From assembly GCA_947630195.1 (NCBI GenBank), contig CANRGQ010000008.1:1-27749 (forward strand): a stretch of 27,749 nucleotides of DNA, given 5' to 3'. Position numbers and translations under genes: made by a program. Within the stretch, counting starts at the first letter, position 1. Each line of letters opens with the position of its first letter. This stretch comes from an uncultured Bacilli bacterium (GTDB taxonomy: Bacteria; Bacillota_I; Bacilli_A; RF39; UBA660). Positions 21,074 to 27,668 of the stretch are shown here, piece by piece. Under the pieces are notes generated by a model. That model was not told the origin of the DNA. It searched no databases and was given only the letters and a program-made list of their open reading frames with translations.

Positions 21074-21826
21074 CTATTTAAGTTTAAGTAACTTTTGCCA
21101 AGTCTTTGCTCTTTTAGTAATTATACCATCAGAAACACAGCCATTATCTTTTTGAAAATGTTTAACTGCTTTAGTAAAATTAACACCGACTATACCATCA
21201 ACTTTACCTACTTCAGTATAACCAATATTATAAAGATATTCTTGAATAACTTTAACTATAGGATGTTTACGGTTAGTTTTACTAGAAACGGTAATGGTAT
21301 TTTTTAAAGTATTAGGTCCGGCAATGCCATCTTGTTTAACATTTAAAACTCTTTGGACATTTAAAACAAATTTTTTATAATAGTTATTATCTATAACAAT
21401 ATTAAAGTTTTTTTCTCCTAATAGATACGGAAGTGGGTCAATTACTTTACCATTTTTATCTAGAATGCCAAGATGCAGATGAGCCCCACTACTATTACCA
21501 GTATTACCCATAGTTCCTAGGATATCACCTTTTCTTACAATATCACCTTTTTTAACTAAAACACTTTTATCTTTCATATGAAGATAACGACTTACAAAGT
21601 TATTAGCGTGTTTAATTTCGACATAATTACCGGCACTTTTGGATTTTTTACTCGTTATAACTATCCCATCTTCTATAGCAACCACTTTATCAATACTTTT
21701 ATTTTTACCAATTAAATCAATACCATTATGAGTACGACTGTCATTTCTAGTTTTATAATCGCTGGTAAGATAATAAACTCCTTTTTCTAAAACATCATTT
21801 TGAATATTATTAATAATTACACTCAA
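21074..21826 (-). CDS. M23 metallo-endopeptidase with a peptidoglycan-binding domain
   Basis: 250 aa. Residues about 20-140 form a LytM/M23 fold with the zinc ligands H and D in THNGIDLIG and the HLHLG motif; it cuts peptide bridges in peptidoglycan. Residues about 160-250 resemble a peptidoglycan-binding domain (VLNVKQDGIAGPNTLKN and a second copy, GKVDGIVGVNFTKAVKHFQ). There is no signal peptide, which is unusual for a host wall enzyme and typical of phage-type endolysins or enzymes acting inside the cell, for example on the forespore or mother cell. The start is TTG at 21826 behind a strong AAAGGAGGGG, which is buried in the hairpin at 21831-21880. No phage genes surround it. Confidence 0.88.
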   Translation of the reverse strand: MSVIINNIQNDVLEKGVYYLTSDYKTRNDSRTHNGIDLIGKNKSIDKVVAIEDGIVITSKKSKSAGNYVEIKHANNFVSRYLHMKDKSVLVKKGDIVRKGDILGTMGNTGNSSGAHLHLGILDKNGKVIDPLPYLLGEKNFNIVIDNNYYKKFVLNVQRVLNVKQDGIAGPNTLKNTITVSSKTNRKHPIVKVIQEYLYNIGYTEVGKVDGIVGVNFTKAVKHFQKDNGCVSDGIITKRAKTWQKLLKLK

Positions 21827-21830
21827 AATA

Positions 21831-21880
21831 AAACCCCTCCTTTAATAAGTTATGCGAAAACTTATATTAGGAGTGGGCTT
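21831..21880 (-). terminator. Hairpin after the rhomboid gene that also covers the M23 ribosome-binding site
   Basis: On the minus strand CCCACTCCT (21869-21877) pairs with AGGAGGGG (21834-21841), and ATAAGTT pairs with AACTTAT inside; TTTTATTTT follows. It looks like a terminator, yet its 3' arm is the Shine-Dalgarno of the next gene. Confidence 0.65.
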
Positions 21881-23029
21881 TTAAACTAATTTAAATAAAA
21901 CATAGAATAAGAATACGGTTAGTATTATGTAGACAATGCCACCATTAATCATTTCAGCTTTACTACTTTTATATTTAAGACCAACCATCATTGTAGAAAG
22001 ATAACCGCCAAGTAATCCACCAATGTGGGCCGCATTATCAATTCCTTTTAAAGTAAAACCTAAAATTAAGTTTAGAACAATAATCGGAATTAATTCTCTT
22101 GTTAGGGTATTCGATAAATAAAGGCGATAATGATAACCAAAATATAATAAAGAACCCATTAAACCGAAGATAGCTCCAGAGGCCCCAATAGATATGGAAT
22201 CACTAAAGAAGACAATACTAAATAAACTACCCATAAAAGCACTTAATAAATAGATAATTAAGAATTTCCACCTGCCAATAAACGTTTCTACTTGACTACC
22301 TACAACCCATAAAGAATACATATTAACAAGTAAATGGATAACCGAACCATGTAAGAAAGCATTAGTAATAAGGCGGTAATACTCTCCTCCTAAAACTAAA
22401 CCTCTATTATTGGCCCCCAATAATATTAAAGACTTTGTAAAATTATCCGTATATAAAAGAGTTACAATATAAAGTAAAATATTAAAGATAATTAAGGCTT
22501 TAGTAACCACAATTGGTTTTGGAGAAAAGATATCTTCATATTTACTATTTTCTTTTTCCGTTTTCTTATTAATATCTTCCGTAACGTGAATAATTTCATC
22601 TAAATTACCGGTATGTTTAAATCTACTAGTTTTAATTTTCGGAAAACTTTCTCCTAGAGATTTATTTTTCTTAACATCACTAATAGAAGTAACATTCACC
22701 GTATCTATTGATTTATCGACTTGATCAAGTTTAACTGCGTTACCTAAATCTAAGCAAATATTTAAAACATTCATTTTTAAAGATAAAGTTTTTTTCTTAA
22801 TTTGTTTAATAACAAAACGCATCTTAAAAATATCGAATTTATATTGTTCTTCGTTATGAATATATTTAGAATTAATACGAACTATTTTGTATGGTCCTTC
22901 TAAATTTTCTAACCAAATTTCATTACTAGCCCCTTGCACATTAATGGGAGTATAATTTTCTTCGGTGACAAAATAATGCACTAAACTCATAATTACTTCA
23001 TCTTTATTATTTAAAATTATATTACTCAT
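21881..23029 (-). CDS. Rhomboid-family intramembrane serine protease
   Basis: 382 aa. The first ~180 residues are a cytoplasmic domain (HYFVTEENYTPINVQGASNEIWLENLEGPYKIVRI). This is followed by a rhomboid core of six or seven helices with the catalytic serine in GASGAIFGLMG and the histidine in NAAHIGGLLGGY. NAFLHGSVIHLLVNMYSL is the typical first conserved loop and helix. It cleaves membrane-spanning substrates within the bilayer. The layout matches the long rhomboids of Firmicutes (GluP/YqgP type), which have an N-terminal cytoplasmic domain. The ATG follows AAAGAGGT. It is divergent from the small membrane gene at 23089 and is followed by a hairpin terminator. Confidence 0.93.
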   Translation of the reverse strand: MSNIILNNKDEVIMSLVHYFVTEENYTPINVQGASNEIWLENLEGPYKIVRINSKYIHNEEQYKFDIFKMRFVIKQIKKKTLSLKMNVLNICLDLGNAVKLDQVDKSIDTVNVTSISDVKKNKSLGESFPKIKTSRFKHTGNLDEIIHVTEDINKKTEKENSKYEDIFSPKPIVVTKALIIFNILLYIVTLLYTDNFTKSLILLGANNRGLVLGGEYYRLITNAFLHGSVIHLLVNMYSLWVVGSQVETFIGRWKFLIIYLLSAFMGSLFSIVFFSDSISIGASGAIFGLMGSLLYFGYHYRLYLSNTLTRELIPIIVLNLILGFTLKGIDNAAHIGGLLGGYLSTMMVGLKYKSSKAEMINGGIVYIILTVFLFYVLFKLV

Positions 23030-23088
23030 AAATAACCTCTTTCATATTATTTTACCCTTTTTCATAATATTAGTAAAGGGTGATTTCA

Positions 23089-23409
23089 ATGTATTTATTT
23101 TTTATGATTTATTTTGCGGTAATACTTTATATAACCATTCCAATTTGTAAAATTGTGTGGAATGATAAGTTAGATAATGATTTAACATTTTTACTGGTGG
23201 CAAATTACATTTTAATCTTTTTGCTTTCCATTTTATTTAGTTATCATTATCATTTAGTTTATGGTATTTTAATTAGTTTATCTTTGATGGTATCTTCTTT
23301 CTTCTTAATAAGAAAAATGAAAAGTATTTTTGGAAGATATCAAGTCTTAAGTATTCCGTATTTTATCTTTACCATTTACATCTTTAGTTTTTTACTCACT
23401 CTTATCTAA
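23089..23409 (+). CDS. Small integral membrane protein, unknown function
   Basis: 106 aa with about four hydrophobic helices: MYLFFMIYFAVILYITIPIC, FLLVANYILIFLLSILF, LVYGILISLSLMVSSFFLI and YFIFTIYIFSFLLTLI. It is the only long plus-strand gene in the window, divergent from the rhomboid gene and convergent with rluD, overlapping its 3' end by 18 bases. AAAGGGTGA stands eight bases before the ATG at 23089; an in-frame GTG at 23080 lies inside that site. The ribosome-binding site can pair with ACCCTTT at 23054-23060. Family not recognised. Confidence 0.72.
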   Translation: MYLFFMIYFAVILYITIPICKIVWNDKLDNDLTFLLVANYILIFLLSILFSYHYHLVYGILISLSLMVSSFFLIRKMKSIFGRYQVLSIPYFIFTIYIFSFLLTLI

Positions 23410-24282
23410 ATTATCTAGAAATTCTTTAAATGGAGCGGGAAGTTCACTTTCAAACTCCATTTTTTTTCTTGTTATAGGATGAGTAAATCTTAAGACTTTA
23501 GAATGTAAGAATTGTCCAAAAGAAGTAGCATCTCCTTTACCATAAACTGGATCATTAAAAATAGGATAACCAATGTAAGACAGATGCACTCTTATTTGAT
23601 GCGTTCTTCCCGTTTCTAAAACTAAACTTACTAAAGTATAATCTTTATATCTTTTTAAAACTTTTAAATTAGTCCGGGCACTTTTACCATCCGCCATAAC
23701 TTCCATTTTATTGAAGTTTGTTTTACTTCTGCCTATCGGTGCATCAATGTGGGCTGTTTCATAAGGAAAAGAGCCCACTAAAAGAGCGTAATATTCCCGG
23801 TAAACTCTTTTATATTTAAAGTCTTCAGCTAAGATTTCATGGGCTTTATTACTTTTACAAACAATCATTAAACCAGAAGTATCTTTATCTAAACGGTGAA
23901 CAATCCCTACTCTAGCATCTCCTCCCACATCACTTAAATTATCGGTGTGATATTTAAGACCATTAACTAAAGTATGTTCATAATTACCACTTCCCGGATG
24001 CACAACCAGACCACTGGGTTTATCAATAACCATTAAATCATCATCTTCATAGACAATATTAAGGTCCATTTCTTCGGGATTAATATCTTGTTCTTTATTA
24101 ATATTATCGGGTATTTCAACTTCATCATTAATTTTCGTTTTATAACTTGGTTTAACTACTTTACCATTTACCAAAATCTCCCCATTTTTTAAAGCCTCCG
24201 TTACGAGTTCCCTACTATAATCTGTATGAGTTCCTAAGTATTTATCAATTCTTTCATTTTCGGTATCTACCAAAATCTTCAT
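23392..24282 (-). CDS. rluD: 23S rRNA pseudouridine synthase, RluD family
   Basis: 296 aa, normal length. An N-terminal S4 RNA-binding domain (ERIDKYLGTHTDYSRELVTEALKNGEILVNGK) is followed by the RluA/RluD catalytic domain. The active-site motif is VHRLDKDTSGLMIV, with the catalytic Asp in HRLDKDT. GRTHQIRVHLSYIGYPIFNDPVYG is also characteristic. It isomerises uridines in 23S rRNA (in E. coli RluD: 1911, 1915, 1917). Its ATG overlaps the stop of lspA (ATGA), so the two are translationally coupled. Paired lspA and rluD-type (ylyB) genes are the common Firmicutes arrangement. The symbol is family-level. Confidence 0.94.
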   Translation of the reverse strand: MKILVDTENERIDKYLGTHTDYSRELVTEALKNGEILVNGKVVKPSYKTKINDEVEIPDNINKEQDINPEEMDLNIVYEDDDLMVIDKPSGLVVHPGSGNYEHTLVNGLKYHTDNLSDVGGDARVGIVHRLDKDTSGLMIVCKSNKAHEILAEDFKYKRVYREYYALLVGSFPYETAHIDAPIGRSKTNFNKMEVMADGKSARTNLKVLKRYKDYTLVSLVLETGRTHQIRVHLSYIGYPIFNDPVYGKGDATSFGQFLHSKVLRFTHPITRKKMEFESELPAPFKEFLDNLDKSE

Positions 24283-24734
24283 GCTTCATCCTCCTTTTTA
24301 ATCACGGCGATAAAAAGAAGAAATATACCACAGACAATAAAGATATCGGCAATATTAAAAACTGGAAAATCATAACCAAATATTTTAAAATCAAAAAAAT
24401 CAATGACATAACCATAAAGCATCCGGTCAATTAAATTTCCCATAATTCCGCCATAAACAAAGGAAAATGCTAAGGTATTTCTTAAATTTATTTTAAAACG
24501 ACTTTGATAAATAAGAAGGGCAATTAAAACAATAATAGTTATTATGATAATTATAATGGGATGTCCGGCTAAAATATTCCAAGAGGCTCCATCATTATAT
24601 ATTTTGGTTAAATAAAAGAAGTTCGGAATAATAACATTACTTTCATTTAAATTATAACTATTATCTATAAGTAATTTTGTTACTAAATCAATGATTAAAA
24701 CAAAGACCGCAATTATAATAATTTTTTTCTTCAT
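24279..24734 (-). CDS. lspA: Lipoprotein signal peptidase (signal peptidase II)
   Basis: About 151 aa with four membrane helices. It removes signal peptides from diacylglyceryl-prolipoproteins. Family motifs are present: LIIDLVTKLLI, YNDGASWN (usual form N-x-GA-x-F/W), GGIMGNLIDR, YVIDFFDF and FPVFNIADIFI; the Asp residues of VIDFF and NIAD are the catalytic pair. The frame opens at GTG 24743; ATG 24734 gives the usual MKKK start. An extended -10 promoter predicts transcription from about 24743, so the leader would be short and the Shine-Dalgarno weak. It is coupled to rluD. Confidence 0.95.
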   Translation of the reverse strand: MKKKIIIIAVFVLIIDLVTKLLIDNSYNLNESNVIIPNFFYLTKIYNDGASWNILAGHPIIIIIITIIVLIALLIYQSRFKINLRNTLAFSFVYGGIMGNLIDRMLYGYVIDFFDFKIFGYDFPVFNIADIFIVCGIFLLFIAVIKKEDEA

Positions 24735-24749
24735 ATTTATCACTATTTA

Positions 24750-24758
24750 ATTATAACA
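24750..24758 (-). promoter_or_regulatory. Extended -10 promoter of lspA-rluD
   Basis: TGTTATAAT (24750-24758), without a clear -35, just after the ylmC terminator. Confidence 0.55.
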
Positions 24759-24769
24759 CGGAATTAAGA

Positions 24770-24793
24770 AAAAGAAAAAGGGGTTAACCCTTT
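24770..24793 (-). terminator. Rho-independent terminator after ylmC
   Basis: AAAGGG/CCCTTT stem (24788-24793 with 24777-24782), 5-base loop and a T-rich tail on the minus strand, touching the stop codon. Confidence 0.78.
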
Positions 24794-25013
24794 ATAGTTC
24801 TACTAAGATAACATCTTCCCCTATTTTTTTTATTTTGGAAAAATCAAATGATGATTCTCCCCCTCTAGTCATTTTTTTAATAAACTTTTTTTCTTCCGCC
24901 ACAAAATAGATAATTTTTCCTGTTTCATCGATTTTAGCATCAATAATTCGGCCTAAATTATTTCCATTTCTTATATTTATAATATCTTTAACTTGTAAAT
25001 CACTTAAAAGCAT
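24792..25013 (-). CDS. ylmC: YlmC/YmxH-family PRC-barrel protein
   Basis: 73 aa. LLSDLQVKDIINIRNGNNLGRIIDAKIDETGKI and the closing SKIKKIGEDVILVEL are the hallmarks of this small one-domain family. It is found only in Firmicutes and is frequently next to sigG, as here. In Bacillus the family is linked to sporulation by expression; its molecular role is unknown. The frame opens at GTG 25022, but that codon is part of the AAGGTGG ribosome-binding site for ATG 25013. It follows sigG by 26 bases and ends at a terminator, so sigG-ylmC is likely one transcript. Confidence 0.9.
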   Translation of the reverse strand: MLLSDLQVKDIINIRNGNNLGRIIDAKIDETGKIIYFVAEEKKFIKKMTRGGESSFDFSKIKKIGEDVILVEL

Positions 25014-25039
25014 AACGTCCACCTTAGTATAAGTATATG

Positions 25040-25816
25040 TTATTTTATTAATTTTCGCACATTTTCAATCGCAGTTTTTTCAATCCTGGATACTTGGGCT
25101 TGACTAATACCTAAATCAGCCGCAATTTCCATTTGGGTTTTTCCCACAATAAAACGATTAATTAAAATTTCTTTTTCTCTTTCTTTTATTTTTTGTAAAG
25201 CTTTTCTTAAAGAAATTAACATATCTCTGTCCGTATTAATATCTTTAATATCGGCAATTTGGTCGGATAAATAAATCGTATCTCCCCCATCATTATAGAT
25301 AGGTTCAAATATACTCATGGGGTCTTTCATCGCATCCAAGGCATAACCTATTTCATATTCATTGATGCCTAACTCTTTCGAAATAACTTCATTCGGCGGA
25401 GTATTTCCATGAACACTTATATAATCATCTTGAAATCTTATTATTTTATAAGCTAAATCCTTTAGGCTACGACTTACTCTTACCGAGGTATTATCTCTTA
25501 CATAACGCTTGATTTCCCCAATTATTAGAGGAACAGCATAAGTTGATAATCGAAGTCCTAGGGATGTATCAAAGTTATCAATGGCCTTAATAAGACCAAT
25601 AACCCCTACTTGAAATAAATCATCCATATTATATTTAGTATTATTAAATCTTTTTAAGATAGATAAAACTAATTTTAAATTACCATTTACTAACTTATTT
25701 TTAGCCTCCCTATCCCCATTTTTCATTTTCTCAAATAACTCTAAGGTTTCTTTACTTGATAATACCTCAATTTCATTAGTATTTATACCTGTTATATCTA
25801 CTTTATATTTTGCCAT
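25040..25816 (-). CDS. sigG: Forespore sigma factor SigG
   Basis: 258 aa. It directs late forespore transcription after engulfment. It begins MAKYKVDITGINTNEIEVLS, the conserved N-terminus of sigma-G that binds anti-sigma proteins. Region 2 reads LVNGNLKLVLSILKRF, DDLFQVGVIGLIKAIDNFD and STYAVPLIIGEIKRYVRDN. Next come VRVSRSLKDLAYK, FEPIYNDGGD and region 4, KTQMEIAADLGISQAQVSRIEK. The FEPIYNDGGD block separates SigG and SigF from other sigmas, and the order spoIIGA-sigE-sigG is as in Bacillus. AAAGGT precedes the ATG at 25816; the in-frame TTG at 25831 is part of the leader. A sigma-F/G-like promoter lies at 25835-25864. Confidence 0.96.
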   Translation of the reverse strand: MAKYKVDITGINTNEIEVLSSKETLELFEKMKNGDREAKNKLVNGNLKLVLSILKRFNNTKYNMDDLFQVGVIGLIKAIDNFDTSLGLRLSTYAVPLIIGEIKRYVRDNTSVRVSRSLKDLAYKIIRFQDDYISVHGNTPPNEVISKELGINEYEIGYALDAMKDPMSIFEPIYNDGGDTIYLSDQIADIKDINTDRDMLISLRKALQKIKEREKEILINRFIVGKTQMEIAADLGISQAQVSRIEKTAIENVRKLIK

Positions 25817-25834
25817 AATCTTACCTTTCAAAAA

Positions 25835-25864
25835 AATTATGGTTTATTTTTAAAGTTTTTATTC
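25835..25864 (-). promoter_or_regulatory. Possible sigma-F/sigma-G promoter of sigG
   Basis: GAATA (25860-25864), an 18-bp spacer and CATAATT (25835-25841) fit the sigma-G consensus (GNATR, about 18, CATNNTA) with one mismatch. This suits autoregulation of sigG. Confidence 0.5.
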
Positions 25865-25880
25865 ATTTATTTGTTTTTAG

Positions 25881-25908
25881 TTGTAAAATTATTAAATAAT
25901 GGTATAAT
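25881..25908 (+). promoter_or_regulatory. Promoter of antisense RNA at the 35-aa peptide locus
   Basis: TTGTAA (25881-25886), a 16-bp spacer and consensus TATAAT (25903-25908) with extended TGG (25900-25902). Confidence 0.75.
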
Positions 25909-25914
25909 TAAATT

Positions 25915-25986
25915 AGGAAAACGCAAGGATGATGCGTTACCTATATTGGGTTTAGACTATCCCTATAAAGGGGTAGTTTGTTTTTA
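25915..25986 (+). ncRNA. Antisense RNA facing the 35-aa peptide gene (putative antitoxin)
   Basis: About 72 nt: start near 25915, a 5' hairpin AACGCA/TGCGTT (25920-25925 with 25933-25938), and a terminator hairpin ACTATCCC/GGGGTAGT (25956-25963 with 25970-25977, one G-U) followed by TTTGTTTTT. It is complementary to the last ~12 codons and the 3' untranslated part of the peptide mRNA. Confidence 0.72.
25921..25946 (-). repeat. 3' arm complementary to the mRNA 5' leader
   Basis: ACGCAAGGA (25921-25929) and GTTACCTATAT (25936-25946) are exact inverse complements of 26138-26146 and 26119-26129, so the two ends of the 35-aa peptide mRNA can pair over 20 bases in two blocks. Confidence 0.88.
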
Positions 25987-26059
25987 TAATAAGTACTATA
26001 ATGTACAGAAGTACAAAAACAATAAAGATTAATACTTTTACTAAAGTTTTCATCTTCAT
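25952..26059 (-). CDS. 35-aa single-helix membrane peptide, type I toxin-like
   Basis: MKMKTLVKV is followed by a hydrophobic helix (LIFIVFVLLYIIVLII) and a short KTNYPFIGIV tail. AAAGGAG stands nine bases before the ATG, within a long leader of about 90 bases. An antisense RNA gene runs against the 3' half. It shares layout, not sequence, with the 29-aa peptide locus. It sits in the 500-bp gap between sigE and sigG, behind a phased Spo0A-box array, so it may be made at sporulation onset. A membrane toxin or a small sporulation membrane peptide are both possible; transcripts from its promoter might also read on towards sigG. Confidence 0.7.
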   Translation of the reverse strand: MKMKTLVKVLIFIVFVLLYIIVLIIKTNYPFIGIV

Positions 26060-26155
26060 AAACCTCATCTCCTTTCTTTCAAGATAGTTTGAAGGGGTTC
26101 AACTATATGAACGAAAAGATATAGGTAACACATTCTCTCCTTGCGTCAGTTATTT

Positions 26156-26185
26156 ATTTTAAACTACAAATAAGCAAAAAGTCCA
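26156..26185 (-). promoter_or_regulatory. Promoter of the 35-aa peptide mRNA
   Basis: TGGACT (26180-26185), an 18-bp spacer and TAAAAT (26156-26161); start at about 26149, at the outer edge of the 5' arm. Weak on its own, as expected for an activator-dependent promoter. Confidence 0.5.
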
Positions 26186-26193
26186 TAGGATAT

Positions 26194-26242
26194 TTTGACA
26201 AGTTTTGTCGTATTTTGTTGAATAAAATTATATTTTGTCGAT
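26194..26242. promoter_or_regulatory. Phased Spo0A-box array between sigE and sigG
   Basis: Plus-strand boxes, each 8 of 9 to TTTGTCRAA, start at 26204, 26214 and 26234 (multiples of 10 bp). A minus-strand CTTGTCAAA lies at 26194-26202, nine bases upstream of the -35 at 26180-26185. Confidence 0.68.
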
Positions 26243-26296
26243 TAATCGTTATTTTTTGAAAAATATAATTAATATTTACTTTAGTATTACCTTTTT

Positions 26297-26325
26297 ATGC
26301 AAAAAGTAGAGGTCACCCTCTACTC
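26297..26325 (-). terminator. Rho-independent terminator of spoIIGA-sigE
   Basis: A perfect 8-bp stem, AGTAGAGG/CCTCTACT (26305-26312 with 26317-26324), 4-base loop, T run on the minus strand, directly after the sigE stop. It isolates sigE from the genes downstream. Confidence 0.88.
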
Positions 26326-26327
26326 TT

Positions 26328-27011
26328 TTAGATTTTCATAATACTTTGTAATTTTTTAACAATCTTTTTTTCAATTCTAGAGATATATGACTGACTAATA
26401 CCTAACATTTCCGCTACTTCTTTTTGAGTATATTCTTCGGTATTATTTAAGCCATATCTCAAAGTCATGATTTCTTTTTCTCTTTTATCCAAAATATCTA
26501 TTTCTTTTTTTAATGTTTCTTTATCCATCATATTTTCAAACTTTTTAGGAACAACATCATCATCGGTGCCTAAAATATCTACAAGTCTTAATTCATTACC
26601 TTCGGCATCATAATTTAAAGTTTCTTCTAAACTTATTTCAATTTTTTTGCGTTTATTCTTTCTTAAAAACATAAGTATTTCATTAGCAATACATCTAGAA
26701 GCATAAGTGGCTAATTTAATATTTTTATCAATCTTATAAGTATTAATGCCTTTAATTAAACCAATTGATCCAATAGAGACTAAATCTTCAATATCAAAGC
26801 CCGTATTTTCATATTTTTTGGCTAAGAAAACGACTAAACGAAGATTATGTTCAATTAAAATATTCCGAGCATTTATATCACCACTTCTGGCTTTAATTAA
26901 ATATTCTAGTTCTTTTTCTTTCGGTAAAGGGGGTGGGAGTTTATCAGTGGCTCCCACAAAAAAGCAATCTTGGTATTTTCTTTTTAACAACAATATAATT
27001 TTTTTAAACAT
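26328..27011 (-). CDS. sigE: Mother-cell sigma factor, pro-SigE
   Basis: 227 aa. It directs early mother-cell transcription. The N-terminal pro-sequence MFKKIILLLKRKYQDCFFVG, then ATDKLPPPLPKEKE, matches the inactive pro-sigma-E form, whose removal site lies near residues 27-29 in Bacillus. Region 2 (LIEHNLRLVVFLAKKYENTG, DLVSIGSIGLIKGINTY, ATYASRCIANEILMFLR) and region 4 (REKEIMTLRYGL, YTQKEVAEMLGISQSYISRIEKK) are intact. AGGAGG precedes the ATG, which abuts the spoIIGA stop, so protease and substrate are made from one message. A strong terminator follows. Confidence 0.97.
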   Translation of the reverse strand: MFKKIILLLKRKYQDCFFVGATDKLPPPLPKEKELEYLIKARSGDINARNILIEHNLRLVVFLAKKYENTGFDIEDLVSIGSIGLIKGINTYKIDKNIKLATYASRCIANEILMFLRKNKRKKIEISLEETLNYDAEGNELRLVDILGTDDDVVPKKFENMMDKETLKKEIDILDKREKEIMTLRYGLNNTEEYTQKEVAEMLGISQSYISRIEKKIVKKLQSIMKI

Positions 27012-27668
27012 TTATTCCTCCTCTAAAATGTGATAGTTGAGTAAACAATCAGCTTCATCTTTTCTAGTAAATTCACTTGATAGTCCCAATAGATAATTCG
27101 TATAAACTTTATTATCTATTTGAATATTTTTAATACTAATACATTCAAGTAAACTATGACTACTTACCGTATTAATAGGCACATACATTGGACTTCTTAT
27201 ATTATATATGCCCTTAAGTTTATTTTTATTTATTAAAATGATATATTTATGAGTAACTGGATCTTTTAAAGTATTACCAGAATCAATAAAACCCTTTAAG
27301 TTTAAAGTGCGATTATTTTTTAAAGTAATAGTGACATTTTTATGATAATTAACTATTTCTTTTAAATTCTTTTGTTCTTTTAAATAGACATACAAAATAA
27401 AAGGCGAAATTAATAAAATTAAAACATAACTTAAGTTATTAAATTGAATTTTTAAGAATACCAAGAAACCCGCCAGAATTACACTACACATATAAAGATA
27501 AATTAAATTATTCAAAAAATATTTAAAATTATGGTAAGAAAAAGTAATGATAAGCATTATTAATCCCGATGCTATTTTTAAAATAAAAAGAAGATATTTA
27601 TTTAAAGGTAGTAAAATAATTAAAGCAAATTTTTTAAATATATATAAAGATATAACTGAAGTACCAAG
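27012..27668 (-). CDS. spoIIGA: SpoIIGA, pro-sigma-E processing protease (N-terminus missing)
   Basis: Membrane aspartic protease that cleaves pro-sigma-E after a signal from the forespore. The C-terminal protease domain is clear, with the catalytic DSG in LKGFIDSGNTLKDPVTHKY, together with membrane helices (ASGLIMLIITFSY, LNNLIYLYMCSVILAGFLVF and SYVLILLISPFILYVYL). The frame is open to 27668, where TGA (27669-27671) closes it. SpoIIGA-like sequence appears to fade by about 27635, so the first one or two helices are missing and no start with a Shine-Dalgarno is visible. An internal ATG at 27557 would remove more helices. The loss coincides with a plus-strand pyrophosphatase-like segment, so an assembly join or a rearrangement is suspected. 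Confidence 0.85.
   Translation of the reverse strand, partial: LGTSVISLYIFKKFALIILLPLNKYLLFILKIASGLIMLIITFSYHNFKYFLNNLIYLYMCSVILAGFLVFLKIQFNNLSYVLILLISPFILYVYLKEQKNLKEIVNYHKNVTITLKNNRTLNLKGFIDSGNTLKDPVTHKYIILINKNKLKGIYNIRSPMYVPINTVSSHSLLECISIKNIQIDNKVYTNYLLGLSSEFTRKDEADCLLNYHILEEE

Noticed and set aside
21074..21826. M23 enzyme and the 29-aa peptide as a phage lysin-holin pair
   Set aside because: They are on opposite strands with separate signals, and no phage genes surround them.
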